Of a stretch of 64,000 nucleotides of DNA, positions 1 through 9,900 are shown one piece after another. The stretch comes from Gammaproteobacteria bacterium (GTDB taxonomy: Bacteria > Pseudomonadota > Gammaproteobacteria > Pseudomonadales > Azotimanducaceae): contig VYFT01000006.1 of the NCBI GenBank assembly GCA_009842245.1, positions 1-64,000 of the forward strand. The letters are read 5' to 3'. The notes under the pieces were generated by a model. The model ran no database searches and was not told the origin of the DNA. It saw only the letters and a program-made list of their open reading frames with translations. Each line of letters opens with the position of its first letter. Positions within the stretch are counted from its first letter, which is position 1. A program made the position numbers and the translations under genes.

Positions 1-178
1 GATCTGGGCGGAGTAATCCAGCGATCAAATTCAGCAGCGTTGTTTTCCCTGCCCCGCTCGGTCCCCGGATTGCAGTCGCTTGATTTGGTTCGATCTTGAA
101 GGAGGCATCTTTAATTACCCACCGATCCCCCGTACCATCAGGAAACTTCTTACCGACGTTGCGAAATTGGACTATCAC
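1..178 (-). CDS. ABC transporter ATP-binding protein (N-terminal fragment, runs off the window)
   Basis: Only the first 59 codons lie in the window. Reading on the minus strand from a GTG at 178, the protein begins [12 protein letters not shown] and contains a Walker A motif GPSGAGKTT near residues 39-47, followed by [11 protein letters not shown], which is the typical start of an ABC nucleotide-binding domain of the LolD/MacB-like exporter type. The start codon overlaps the stop of the upstream Nudix gene in a 4-base GTGA, so the two are probably translationally coupled. The rest, including the signature and Walker B motifs and any permease partner, is outside the window, so the substrate cannot be named. 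Confidence 0.85.
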   Translation of the reverse strand, partial: MIVQFRNVGKKFPDGTGDRWVIKDASFKIEPNQATAIRGPSGAGKTTLLNLIAGLLRPD

Positions 179-990
179 TGGTCCTCAAAGGGTTGCATTC
201 CTTGAAGTTGTTTGCCGGGACGTACCGGAATTTTGTGGTAACCAGCTCGTACATGCTCAATGAGATCATCAGCGTCGGTATAGTTAGAGATCATTCTTAA
301 CGTCGTCAACGTAGGGAGAATCATTTGCCATTCTTTGGTCTTAAATTTTTTGAGCGCAACGCTCGGTTGGATCCAGCATGCCGAGACCACTTCGGTGGTC
401 AAAGCATCAGCTGATTGACCAGACGGCAGCTTCGCTAGAAAGAACCTTGTGTTGAATCGTGTGGGTGCAGGCTTTGGTGTGATCCAATGGCTGAAATAGT
501 GAATGTGGTCGGTTGCTAACTTTAACGTCCTTTCTTCGAGTAGCAATTTGAAGAATTCAGCGGACGTCGCAACCTTTGTAGCCCATCCTCGTAATTCTTG
601 ACGGTCTTGTTCTGTTCGTACCTCAAGAAGTTGTCCATTCTGCAACGCGAATAGTACGCCACACTCTTCAAAACACTCTCGAATAGCACCGACCCAAAAC
701 CGCAATCCTTTTTCCTCTACATTGAGTATTTTTGAAGCTCTAGCGTCGCACAAAAACGGACAATACTGTTCCATCTCAGAGTCTATGGGATCGATTTTTC
801 CGCCTGGAAATACATGGAGTCTTGGGAAAGCGCCTTTTTTCGGGCGTTCGATCATAAAAACCTCGTAACCAGAGGGTTGGTCTCGAACGAGTATCATCGT
901 CGACGCTAAATAGGGCTGAGTTTCGTTACTACTATCGGTCGTCCCGTCCGACCCTTGATCCGAAGGAGTGTCAGTGGGAACTGCCAACAC
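175..990 (-). CDS. Nudix hydrolase, NUDT19/CoA-diphosphatase-like with split Nudix box
   Basis: A 271-residue protein. A Nudix fold is shown by FPGGKID at about residues 61-67 and the catalytic helix RECFEECG at 104-111. In the canonical Nudix box these elements are separated by only a few residues; here about 39 residues lie between the GG and the RE, the arrangement known from the peroxisomal NUDT7/NUDT19 CoA-diphosphatase group and related bacterial proteins. Family members cleave nucleoside-diphosphate-linked substrates such as acyl-CoA with a divalent metal. The start is a GTG at 990, inside the last 20 bases of the exonuclease I gene. It ends in a GTGA overlap with the ABC ATPase. The exact substrate is not evident. 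Confidence 0.85.
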   Translation of the reverse strand: MLAVPTDTPSDQGSDGTTDSSNETQPYLASTMILVRDQPSGYEVFMIERPKKGAFPRLHVFPGGKIDPIDSEMEQYCPFLCDARASKILNVEEKGLRFWVGAIRECFEECGVLFALQNGQLLEVRTEQDRQELRGWATKVATSAEFFKLLLEERTLKLATDHIHYFSHWITPKPAPTRFNTRFFLAKLPSGQSADALTTEVVSACWIQPSVALKKFKTKEWQMILPTLTTLRMISNYTDADDLIEHVRAGYHKIPVRPGKQLQGMQPFEDQ

Positions 991-2440
991 TATATTGAGT
1001 CGCTGTTTGCTGCAAATGATCGTACAACTCTTGCAAAACGACGGCTTCCTCTGTGGTAATTTCTTGTTGGAGCAACTCCTTTGTAGCTTTTTGCGTGTCG
1101 AAGAGATTTCGTTCTGAGCGGACTAGTTGGTGACGTACAAATTGATAATGATCTTGACGCTCCGACTCGGTCAGCTCCTGCGGTGCAATCTTGGTTTTCA
1201 ATCGGGCATGAAGTTCCTTTAGGCGAGAGTCTTCAAAACGAGCATTTGTCCACGATTTGCCATTCTTCAATTCTTTCCAGAAGCTTGCGCATTCAGTCCG
1301 GTCGCCATCTGATATGAAGCCATCGTACAGTGCCTCTTCGGCAATCTTTGATTTTGTCTCCCGTTTACGTTCTCCATAAATCGTGCGTAACGTTTTTGCG
1401 AGATTGGGAGTTTCTAGAAGCTTCCTACAGTTTAGTTCGATTCTATCGCGATCGATGTTGAGTCGTTTAAGGTTTTCAGGTAAAAGGGTCTTGAGGACCG
1501 CTACCATTGGAGCTTGGTTTAAAGCTACTACACTGATATTAAGTCGTTCTTGAGAATCAGTTTTCTCCTCGTCTTCTTTACTCTCAAACAGAAGCTTGGC
1601 TAATTCATCCGAGCTGTTAGAAAACAATAGGTCGATGTTACTTCCCAAGTCCACCACAATAACTCTATTGAACATGTCCGGGTGTCGAGTAATTGGTAAG
1701 ACTGGTGCAATGCAGTAGCGAGAGTTACCGTACTTTGCCGACACGTGAAGCACGGGCTTTCTAGCTGTTGGATCTAGAAGTTCTCGCGCCAGTTTTTGTT
1801 TCCGTAGCTTGTAAGCATAGTGCCACAGCTTTGGTTGTGCCGACTTCAACTTGCGCGCAAAGGCTAGCGTGATGTTTACATCGGCCAACGCGTCGTGCGC
1901 GTCTTCAATCGGAATGTTGTTCGCTTGGGCTAGATTCCCGAGAGCAAATGTTGGGACACCATCAACGACGGGCCACTCTAATCCTTGGGGGCGTAATGCG
2001 CCAGTGAGCCGCACGATACTGAGAAAATCCAATCGGCTGTTTCCTCGCGTGTGTTCGTGTTCGTATGGCGGCAGTAGATTTCGGTACATGCCAAAGCGAA
2101 TGAAGTTGTCGTCAAACGAAATGTTGTTATAGCCAATGATGCAAGTGTTCGCAGTTTGTAAGTGAAGTCTCAATCTATCGAACAGCTTATATTCAGGAAT
2201 ACCATGATCTACTAGGGTCTTGGGTCGAATCTTCGTGATCTTAAAGGAATCTGCAGTAGGTACGATCTCGGGTGGTAATTGAACATACTCGCTTAGTGGT
2301 TCGCCGAGTGGATTAAGGTTAAGGTCAGTGCGCTGTCCAGCGAATTGAATGATGCGATCGTAACTGTTCCTTAGTCCGGTCGTCTCGGTATCGTACCAAT
2401 AAAATGACGGTTTTTGTCGTGTGGAATAGCTTGGACTCAT
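971..2440 (-). CDS. sbcB: Exodeoxyribonuclease I (3'-5' single-strand exonuclease)
   Basis: A 489-residue protein when started at the ATG at 2440, close to the 475 of E. coli SbcB. The DEDDh exonuclease motifs are visible: ExoI DTETTG (D17, E19), ExoII YNNISFDD at 104-111, and ExoIII AHDALADV with H182, D183 and D187. The SH3-like and C-terminal helical regions of ExoI follow (LLHVSAKYG-type stretch and ILYDGF/SDGDR-type motifs). ExoI degrades single-stranded DNA 3' to 5' and acts in recombination and mismatch repair. An open frame continues 36 codons upstream of 2440, but that would run into the divergent transporter gene and lacks homology, so the ATG at 2440 is preferred. Confidence 0.93.
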   Translation of the reverse strand: MSPSYSTRQKPSFYWYDTETTGLRNSYDRIIQFAGQRTDLNLNPLGEPLSEYVQLPPEIVPTADSFKITKIRPKTLVDHGIPEYKLFDRLRLHLQTANTCIIGYNNISFDDNFIRFGMYRNLLPPYEHEHTRGNSRLDFLSIVRLTGALRPQGLEWPVVDGVPTFALGNLAQANNIPIEDAHDALADVNITLAFARKLKSAQPKLWHYAYKLRKQKLARELLDPTARKPVLHVSAKYGNSRYCIAPVLPITRHPDMFNRVIVVDLGSNIDLLFSNSSDELAKLLFESKEDEEKTDSQERLNISVVALNQAPMVAVLKTLLPENLKRLNIDRDRIELNCRKLLETPNLAKTLRTIYGERKRETKSKIAEEALYDGFISDGDRTECASFWKELKNGKSWTNARFEDSRLKELHARLKTKIAPQELTESERQDHYQFVRHQLVRSERNLFDTQKATKELLQQEITTEEAVVLQELYDHLQQTATQYSVGSSH

Positions 2441-2448
2441 GGTGGTAA

Positions 2449-3837
2449 ATGGCACTGGTTGATCAAAGAGTCGGACTGATTCTTGGCCCGTTGCTCGCAT
2501 TATTAGTAGCAATTCTAATGTGGTTAGGCGGGCTACCAACAGCAGCAAATGTTACGGGAGCTATCACCACGCTCGTAGTGGTTTGGTGGATGCTCGAACC
2601 CATTCCCATTCCTGTGACATCGCTAATTCCGTTGTTTGCGTTTCCGTTGTTGGGTGTCTTGGGGGTCGCTGATGTAGCATCTGCATATGGCAATCACTTA
2701 ATTTTGCTACTGTTGGGTGGATTCGTCCTCTCCACCGCGATGGCCAAAAGTGGACTACACAAGCGTTTAGCATTCGTGATGTTGCGGGCATTCGGCGCGT
2801 CTAGCGGGCGTCGTCTTGTGATTGGCTTCATGGCGACGGCCGCGATACTGTCTATGTGGATGAGTAATACGGCGACCACATTGATGTTGCTTCCAGTGGC
2901 AATCGCAATTTTGGATCGAATCAATGATCCGAGACTCGTAGCTCCTTTACTGTTAGGCACTGCGCATGCTGCAAGTGTGGGAGGTATTGGCACCCCGATC
3001 GGAACTCCGCCCAACGTCGTGTTTCTAGGTGTTTATGCAGAAACTACGGGGACAGAGATCGGCTTCTTTCAGTGGATGCTTTGGGGCGTGCCAGTCGTCA
3101 TCTTGATCGTGCCTTTGCTCGCTCTCTGGTTAACGAGGCACGTGAACTATAAAACTGAGATTGAACTACCGAAAGTTGGCTCATGGGCACAATCGGAAAT
3201 ACTAGTACTTGTAATCTTTTCACTCACCGCATTGTTATGGATAACGCGAACGCTTCCCGAACCTATCCACGGATGGTCGTTCTTTTTTCCCGAAGGTGCT
3301 ACCAGAGATTACATGGTAGCCTTTTTCGCGGTAGTTCTACTGTTCTTGATACCAGATGGAAAAGGCAGTAAACTGCTCGATTGGGATACGGCAACGCAAA
3401 TTCCTTGGGGAATGTTAATTCTCTTCGGTGCTGGCCTCTCTATCGCTACGGCGTTTACGTCATCGGGATTGAGTGAGATTCTAGCAACTCAACTCCAAGC
3501 ACTCGGTGTACTTCCCGTTTTCTTGGTTGTAATCATCATCTGCCTTGGCGTTACTTTTCTTACAGAAGCAACAAGCAATACTGCAACAACAACTCTGTTA
3601 ATGCCTATCTTGGCGGCAACGGCTTTCGCATTGGCTGTCGATCCAAAGTACTTAATGATTCCAGCGACGATGAGTGCGAGCTGTGCGTTTATGCTACCAG
3701 TTGCCACACCGCCTAACGTGGTAGTATTTGCTAGTGGCAAGTTTCCGATTGAGAAAATGGCACAGGAAGGTTTCGTATTGAACTTGATTGGAGCTGTGGT
3801 CATTTCTTCAATGTGTATTCTTTACTTCGGCCTGTGA
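2449..3837 (+). CDS. DASS/SLC13-family sodium:anion (dicarboxylate) symporter
   Basis: A 462-residue polytopic membrane protein of the divalent anion:Na+ symporter family. The two inverted repeats each carry the substrate and sodium-binding signature: SNTATTLMLLP at 139-149 and SNTATTTLLMP at 376-386. Each is followed by a TPPN motif (GTPIGTPPN and PVATPPN). Family members import succinate, malate, fumarate, citrate or sulfate with Na+. The sequence alone does not choose between these. The ATG is only 8 bases from the divergent start codon of sbcB, so promoter and ribosome-binding elements of each gene must lie within or very close to the other. The acyltransferase gene follows 30 bases downstream. 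Confidence 0.92.
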   Translation: MALVDQRVGLILGPLLALLVAILMWLGGLPTAANVTGAITTLVVVWWMLEPIPIPVTSLIPLFAFPLLGVLGVADVASAYGNHLILLLLGGFVLSTAMAKSGLHKRLAFVMLRAFGASSGRRLVIGFMATAAILSMWMSNTATTLMLLPVAIAILDRINDPRLVAPLLLGTAHAASVGGIGTPIGTPPNVVFLGVYAETTGTEIGFFQWMLWGVPVVILIVPLLALWLTRHVNYKTEIELPKVGSWAQSEILVLVIFSLTALLWITRTLPEPIHGWSFFFPEGATRDYMVAFFAVVLLFLIPDGKGSKLLDWDTATQIPWGMLILFGAGLSIATAFTSSGLSEILATQLQALGVLPVFLVVIIICLGVTFLTEATSNTATTTLLMPILAATAFALAVDPKYLMIPATMSASCAFMLPVATPPNVVVFASGKFPIEKMAQEGFVLNLIGAVVISSMCILYFGL

Positions 3838-3867
3838 TTCCCGGCTTGCCATCGACCTTCAAGTAGC

Positions 3868-4713
3868 GTGCACACCATCCGTGGAATCGTTGGTTTTGCG
3901 ATTCTATCCTGTTATACCCTCATTGGGTGCATCTTGGTGTATGTCCTTGCATTCGCTCAGATGTTGTGTCCGGTCCCGCGGTGGCGACGACAACTTCGCG
4001 GCGCGAACGACGGAGTGATTACGGCGTGGGTGTTCCTCAACGAAAAGATGTGCCAGGCATTTCGCTGGATTCGTATGGACACCAAACTTCCGGAGACACT
4101 ACCTAGTCGAAAGGACTGGTGGATCATAGCAAGCAATCATCAAAGTTGGGCAGATATCGTGATCCTAGAAATAGTGTTTCGAAAGTTAGCACCTCCTATC
4201 AAATTCTTTACCAAGCGCGAACTCATTTGGGTACCCTTCCTCGGTTTTGGATTGTGGTTGCTTCGTTTTCCCTATGTGCGTCGCGGTAATCGAGAGAAAG
4301 GACAAACGCGACAGCGGCTTCAACAGAAAAATCGTCAGGAATTGCAAAGAGCCGCGATGCAATTCCACGAAAGACCAATATCGCTGTTGTTGTTCTTAGA
4401 GGGTACTCGGTTCACCTCGATAAAACACGCGGAACAACAGTCCTCGTATCAAAACTTACTGCGCCCGAAGGTAGGCGGCTTGGCTTACAGTTTGGAGGCT
4501 TTAGACACCGATGTTGATCGTATTGTCAACGTAACCATAAATTACCAAGGAGAAGTACCTGGTTTTTGGCAATTCGTATGCGGTCGTTGTTCGCAGGTTG
4601 ACGTGCTCGTAGACACAATTTCTCTCACCGCCGAGTTCACTCAGAACTTAAAAGGCGAGGTAATGAAAGTTTGGCACGAGAAAGATCGCGTGCTGACGAC
4701 GATGCGTTCTTAG
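3868..4713 (+). CDS. PlsC-like 1-acylglycerol-3-phosphate acyltransferase family (YihG type)
   Basis: A 281-residue membrane-associated acyltransferase. An N-terminal hydrophobic segment (about residues 7-33) precedes the catalytic NHQSWAD motif (N90, H91, D96), matching the family NHxxxxD, and the substrate-binding FLEGTR at 176-181. The order and spacing resemble E. coli YihG and other LPLAT-family enzymes that transfer acyl chains to lysophosphatidic acid or related lysophospholipids at the inner membrane. The start is the GTG at 3868, 30 bases after the transporter gene on the same strand, so the two may be cotranscribed. The acyl acceptor is inferred from the family. Confidence 0.87.
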   Translation: MHTIRGIVGFAILSCYTLIGCILVYVLAFAQMLCPVPRWRRQLRGANDGVITAWVFLNEKMCQAFRWIRMDTKLPETLPSRKDWWIIASNHQSWADIVILEIVFRKLAPPIKFFTKRELIWVPFLGFGLWLLRFPYVRRGNREKGQTRQRLQQKNRQELQRAAMQFHERPISLLLFLEGTRFTSIKHAEQQSSYQNLLRPKVGGLAYSLEALDTDVDRIVNVTINYQGEVPGFWQFVCGRCSQVDVLVDTISLTAEFTQNLKGEVMKVWHEKDRVLTTMRS

Positions 4714-4726
4714 AAAGCGAAGTGCC

Positions 4727-5119
4727 CTAGTCGGAGCGAGGAACCGAACCAAATTCCTGATCAATGTGGATGGCTCTTCCACGCAGATTCTTAGTTGATT
4801 GAACGTGATTCTCTCGTTCTTGGTCGGTGGGTACATCGCTACCGCAAGCTGCAATAAGCTCGTTAAATTCGAGTTCAATCTTTTCTAGTACAACGGCTAA
4901 TGGTTTTTCACGATCCAGTAAAGTAACGGTGTCGTGATCATAGAACGCGATGTGAAAATGGGGCGTTTGCCGAAAGCAATCGAATCGAGCAAGCTCCTTG
5001 GTTTCCCCTTGAACCGGACCGAAAAAACGAATGGTAACTCCTTCATCGTTTTCCAGTTTCCGATACTTCACATTCCAGTGAAACCTTCCATTGTTAATTT
5101 GTTCTTCGGGCGTGTCCAT
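4727..5119 (-). CDS. Hypothetical protein, 130 aa, soluble
   Basis: I do not recognise this protein. It is a small, charged, soluble product with no signal peptide or membrane helix. The central part contains a run of aromatic and histidine residues (FRQTPHFHIAFYDHD) that looks like the strands of a small beta-rich domain, and the C-terminal third is polar and helical. It has an ATG at 5119 with only a weak purine-rich stretch ahead of it. It is convergent with the acyltransferase gene (13 bases between stop codons) and lies 24 bases after the next gene upstream on the same strand, so it is probably cotranscribed with the coiled-coil membrane protein. Confidence 0.65.
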   Translation of the reverse strand: MDTPEEQINNGRFHWNVKYRKLENDEGVTIRFFGPVQGETKELARFDCFRQTPHFHIAFYDHDTVTLLDREKPLAVVLEKIELEFNELIAACGSDVPTDQERENHVQSTKNLRGRAIHIDQEFGSVPRSD

Positions 5120-5143
5120 ATTCTTTTCTGTTTGTGAGTTTAA

Positions 5144-5800
5144 TCAGTTATCGGACTCTAGATTTTGTAGGCGTCTTCGAATATCCAATATAGAAGTGTT
5201 CGTTTGCCGCCGAAAGTCATTTATGTCATCGATGTCGTCGCCGTGACGTTTCACACTTGCATCGAGCTCTTCGAGCAGTGCGTTGGTGGACCGTAAAGTA
5301 GTATTGAGTTCATCGGTGAGATCGCGTTGTTGGCGTGCGATGATGGTCAATGTGTTCTCTACGTCAGTTAGCTTTCCTTGTATCGAGTTGAGACGCATGT
5401 CTAGTCCGTTTATATCTTGTTGCAACTGTGCGATCACAGGTTCATTTTCGTCGATCCAAGTTTGGTGGCGTTGATACCCGGCCCAGACCTTCCTCGTTTC
5501 ACTCTCCCAATAAGAGATCTCTTCGGTCATTGTCTCGTCTGATTCGCTAAAAATCTCCGCGCTGGCGGACATCTGTGATTCCAAAATTGCGATACGTTCA
5601 GCAAACTCTCCAAGTTCCGCTGTACGTTCCTTCAATACTGAGTTGATCGACCAAACGAACCAGCTCAGCGCGACAAGCGCTGCGGTCGTAAAGAGGAAAA
5701 GTACAACTAGACCGACATTTCCTTGTTTACGAGATGTTCTTGGACGTCGGTCCGCTCCGGGTGGCGTTCCCGTATTAGAAACAATTGGTAGGTCGTTCAT
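5144..5800 (-). CDS. Single-pass membrane protein with long coiled coil
   Basis: A 218-residue protein of unknown function. A basic N-terminal tail (about 1-27, rich in Arg, Pro and Lys) is followed by one membrane helix (VGLVVLFLFTTAALVALSWFVW, about 29-50). The remainder is almost all heptad-like helix with Leu, Ile and Glu spacing typical of a coiled coil, for example around AELGEFAERIAILESQM and DVENTLTIIARQQRDLTDEL. The positive-inside rule places the coiled coil in the periplasm. Comparable proteins occur in marine gammaproteobacteria without an assigned role. The gene precedes the 130-aa hypothetical gene and follows two inverted repeats that probably end the upstream transcript. Confidence 0.7.
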   Translation of the reverse strand: MNDLPIVSNTGTPPGADRRPRTSRKQGNVGLVVLFLFTTAALVALSWFVWSINSVLKERTAELGEFAERIAILESQMSASAEIFSESDETMTEEISYWESETRKVWAGYQRHQTWIDENEPVIAQLQQDINGLDMRLNSIQGKLTDVENTLTIIARQQRDLTDELNTTLRSTNALLEELDASVKRHGDDIDDINDFRRQTNTSILDIRRRLQNLESDN

Positions 5801-5843
5801 CTAATGTTGACTAGCCATGAAATAAATAAAAAATTGTATCCAA

Positions 5844-5863
5844 GGAGCTACGTGCGTAGCTCC
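5844..5863 (-). terminator. Inverted repeat, candidate terminator after the PuuD-like gene
   Basis: GGAGCTACG and CGTAGCTCC pair perfectly around a TG centre. Read on the minus strand, the hairpin is followed within about ten bases by a T-rich run. It lies just downstream of the PuuD-like gene and of a second hairpin. The T run is not immediately adjacent, so it is an imperfect match to the intrinsic terminator model. Confidence 0.45.
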
Positions 5864-5877
5864 CTAAATATAACACC

Positions 5878-5896
5878 GACCTGTTCCGAACAGGTC
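5878..5896 (-). repeat. Inverted repeat overlapping the stop codon of the PuuD-like gene
   Basis: GACCTGTT and AACAGGTC pair around CCG. The stem begins at the stop codon of the PuuD-like gene. With the hairpin at 5844-5863 it forms a tandem pair in the 95-base gap, probably transcript-end or RNA-stabilising structures. Confidence 0.4.
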
Positions 5897-6564
5897 TAGA
5901 GAAAGTTCAATAGAAGCAACGTGATCGCCGTGAGCGCGACCCCAGACATGATCACGCCTCGTACGCTTTTGATCAACGGATTCATTTTTCCAAAAATTGC
6001 GTTCAACTCTATGATCAAGATCAACGCAAGCAGTATGAACATGCCGTAGGAGGTTGACTCAATCACCCCCCCAAATTTCACATGTCCACTGGAAACCATG
6101 GTCGCGACCATGGGAAAGGAAAAGAGCGTATTCGTACGACTCGCTAGCAGGGCTGACGCAGCAGCACTACCTTGGTTGGGATCTGCTTCACCACCATCTC
6201 GCACACTTTCGTTCGACTTAATCACGATTTTCTGATTGGGCCAGATTATGAACCAAACGTTTGCCGCCATCAGAGTGGCCATTAGAGCGGCTATGAGAGT
6301 GTCTTCAGTAAAAGTACCGTTAGACCACACGCTGTGAACTAAGTACAAGCCTGTCAACAGTGTAAACAGCGCCGCCCAACGAAACCACCACAACGCTGAG
6401 GGGACAAGACCGGTGAATGCGCTAATCTTAGCTTCGTCGGAAGCTTTGGCTAAATAACCTCCCTGTACGAAATTGAAATAGTACAGAAGGCCAATCCAGG
6501 CTATACCGAAAACTATGTGAGCGGTACGGGCAAAGTAGTCAATAATGGCAAAGTCAAATTCCAT
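5896..6564 (-). CDS. PuuD N-terminal-domain-like membrane protein (no cytochrome domain)
   Basis: A 222-residue membrane protein. The start FDFAIIDYFARTAHIVFGIAWIG resembles the N-terminal membrane domain of the urate hydroxylase PuuD family, with a histidine (H17) and the GIAWIGLLYYFNF stretch typical of that domain. Several further hydrophobic helices follow. Full-length PuuD carries a C-terminal cytochrome c domain; no CxxCH is present here. Stand-alone versions are common in proteobacteria and their role is not established, so urate oxidation should not be assumed. A strong ribosome-binding site (GAGGAG about 7 bases before the ATG at 6564) supports the start. Confidence 0.72.
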   Translation of the reverse strand: MEFDFAIIDYFARTAHIVFGIAWIGLLYYFNFVQGGYLAKASDEAKISAFTGLVPSALWWFRWAALFTLLTGLYLVHSVWSNGTFTEDTLIAALMATLMAANVWFIIWPNQKIVIKSNESVRDGGEADPNQGSAAASALLASRTNTLFSFPMVATMVSSGHVKFGGVIESTSYGMFILLALILIIELNAIFGKMNPLIKSVRGVIMSGVALTAITLLLLNFL

Positions 6565-6930
6565 CGTAATCTCCTCGTATTCGTTGCTGATTCGAGATGG
6601 ACAATTCCTACTGTTGCAATCGATTTTGCAGTCTCGATGTACAACATAAGATAATTGTAAAAATCTGGTTTGACAGTGGGAAAATAAGACACCTCATTGG
6701 AGAGGGTTTTCGAGCGAGATACCACTCATACTCTATCTCCAAGATTTCTGTTACATTTAGCAGCTTCTTGTGTGACTACGAAATCCAAGGTATTAGGTCT
6801 AGAATAGTGACATGCCGCAGAATTTGTACATCAGAGTTCGCTCCGGCAGGTGTTTTCTTTTATGGGTCGGACGCGAGAACTCGGTACGATTCTTGCTTAA
6901 ACAAATATCTCTACAGAACAGCGATTTCCT
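6565..6930. other. Intergenic region between divergent PuuD-like and RND-ABC genes
   Basis: A 366-base gap that must hold the promoters of both divergent genes. I see the ribosome-binding site of the PuuD-like gene at its left end. I cannot point to a convincing -35/-10 pair or Shine-Dalgarno sequence for the RND-ABC gene. A 124-codon open frame across the gap and into the RND gene has no protein-like character. Confidence 0.5.
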
Positions 6931-9900
6931 GTGACCTCCGACAGCCCACGGGCACCGTCCAAAATCCGTAATTTTCTAACCCTTCCGGTGTTGCGACCAA
7001 TTGCCATGGCGATGGTCTTCCTAGCGATGGTCGTCCTGGGTACCATCGGTATATACCGCATGCCTGTGGAACTGATGCCAGAGTTTCAAGGAAACTTTAT
7101 AAACATCAACTTCGTTCGTCCCGGAAGTACTGCAGAAGTAGTCGAACGTGAGATATTTTTGCCGTTGCAGTCGCGAGTACTCGGTTTAGGTGGAATAACT
7201 GAAACGCAAGGCCGGATTAGTGGGCAAAGTGGTAACCTCTACGTAACTTTTCATCCTTTGACAAATATGAAAATTCGCGAATACGAGGTCAAAGCAATCG
7301 CGAGCGCATTACAACGGCAACAAGATCAAAATTCTGCGCAAATTAATGTAGGAACCGCCTCCGACAACTTCTTCGGTGGCGGTGAACAAACCGTTATGAC
7401 ATTGTTGGTGACGGGACAAGGTCTTCATTCCGATACCGTCTTTGATCTTGCTAGCGAGAAGGTGCAACCCCGCCTCGCGTCGGTACCTGGCGTGAGCCAG
7501 GCGATCTTAGAAGGAGGTGGCGGTCGACAAGTAAATATTTTTGTAGACCCGGACCAAGCAGTCGCACTAGGAATATCCCTCGACAGCATTCAAGGAGCGA
7601 TACAAAATAGCTTGGGTCGTATCAGAGGAGTGGGTACGATGGACTCCGGTAACGGCCGAACCAGTGTGGTGGTCGATGGTCAGGTAGACTCGCTGAGTCA
7701 CATCGGTACTGCGAGGGTTGATCCAGCACGAGGAGTTAAAGTAGCAGATATTTCGACGATCGAGTTAGGTTACGGCGTCGGCGAAACCCGATTCCGATAT
7801 AACGGCAACTCGGCTGTCGGGCTTATCGTTACTCAAGAGCAAGGCTCGAACCTCGTCAGGGTGGGTAGAGCACTCGAAAAACGGGTTCAAGAAGTGCGAC
7901 GCGAGGTTCAGAGCCATGGCTTAGACCTCGTTATTACTGAAAACGGAGCTGAGTTTTTAGACGATCAGATTCAACGAGTTTACAAACTCGGGATGATCGG
8001 GTTGGTCATTGCACTTGTAGTTCTCTTCTTGTTTCTCCGCCGCTGGCGAGCAGTTTTAGTAGTCGGTATCTCAGCTCCGGTGAGCATTACCTTCGCGTTG
8101 GCCGGACTATACTTGATGGGCCAAAGCCTTAACTTACTCACGCTAATGGGACTCTCGATGGCAATTGGGCTACTGGTAGACAATAGTGTGGTTGTTTACG
8201 AGTCAATTCTACGTGGGATCGAACGCGGGCTTAGTACAGCTGAAGCAACTCGGGTTGGGCTTCGCAAGACCGTGCGCGCGATCGTTGCCGCGAGCCTTAC
8301 GACGACCGTTGTGTTCGTTCCTGTGTTTATCGTGGGTATTGAAAATCCCATGATGCAGCAAATGATTGCAACGTTTGCGATTGCTATTGTCCTGCCCATC
8401 TTTGCTTCCATGATAGTAGCCGTTGGTCTGGTACCGTTATTAGCGCACAAGTTAGCAGCACCGGCGGCGTTCAAGCGGATTCAGCAACGTCGAAACGTAC
8501 GGAAATTGCGCGGCGGGTTTCGTGCCCCTGACCCAGCTAAGATTCTGTTAACTGGCTTCGCCGCGCAAGCGATTCGCCATCCTGCGTCTTGGATTGCAGC
8601 GACAATCATTTTGGTTGTGGCTACTTTGGTCGCAACCCTTGCTACTAATGCAATTGCAGTAGGAACACTGTCCCGTGAAGAAACTCAAGCTGATGACGTC
8701 ACGGTTCCTATAGAGGTTCACGAGGAGAAACGCGCTGAACTCGACCAGATGGAACAACATGTGCAACGGATCGAAGAAATTCTTTTAGAGACAGAAGGGG
8801 TTGCTTCTATTGAGTCTAGAGTGAGCCTAAATTCGGTTTCCGTGCACATCGATTTTGTCGAGATCAAAGATCGTCCTCCGGACTTCAATGCAAATGCATT
8901 CCATGATCTAGTTGATCGCATCATCCAAGAAGAGTCGATGACCGATGTCTTTGATCTCGTGGGAGCGTATGGTGCGAGCCGAAGAGGTTATGGTTATGGT
9001 AGTGGTGGTGGCTACTCTGGCTTTGGGTTCTCTCCCCAACCGTCAAAACAAGTCATTGTTTCAGGTCCTGATCCAAAGACGTTGCATGATGTGGCTTACG
9101 AAGTAAGTGCACGTGTGATGGAACATCCTCGTGTAAGGTTCGCTAACGTTCCATTACCAAGAACCTCTCCAGAACTTGTCGTAGAACCCAACAGACGCGC
9201 GTTAGATGCTTTTGGCTTAACGCTTCGCCAAGCCTTGTCTTTTGTCGATTTGTCAGGGCAAGGTGTGACATCGACGACTATAAATTTTCCACTGTCTAAT
9301 GGACGTGAAGTGCCGATCCTTATTGAACTTGAAACCGCTAGAGATCGGACCGTTGCCCTAAGAGAACTTAGAGAAATGCGGGTGCAAACTCCTAGCGGTG
9401 TCCTACCGGTAAACGCGCTAGCTTCCATTAGAAAGGGAGAGCCGCCAGCTACTATAACGTACAAAAACGGCCGACGCGAAATGCCAGTCGCTTATTACTT
9501 ACACTGGGATGTTCCGGAGAGTGGACCGGAGCGCATCGCAATTGAAAAGAGTGTCAAGGAGCTCATTCGGCAAATTCCTCTCCCGGCGGGTTATGTAGTT
9601 GATACTCCAGATGAAGCAGAACAGTTCTCCTGGGTCAGGAAATTGGTTTTGCCAGTGTTAGGACTGTTATTTCTTGTCCTAGCCTTCGCTTTCGAATCCC
9701 TAGCCGTTCCGGTGCTCATATTCCTTGCTATTCCGCTGGTCATTGTGGGATCGTTGTGGGGACTTGTTGTGACCGGGACACCGTTGGCGGGGATGGCAAT
9801 AGTGGGATTTTTTGTTCTTGCAGGATTGAGTATTAATCCTTCAATCCTGTTACTAGATCGGATGCAACAGTTCTCTAGAGCAGGGTTTACCCGCGGAGCC

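Noticed and set aside
6597..6971. 124-codon plus-strand frame in the gap before the RND-ABC gene
   Set aside because: Its residues are Cys/Arg/Ser-rich with no domain or hydrophobic pattern, and it runs into the start of the RND-ABC gene in another frame.
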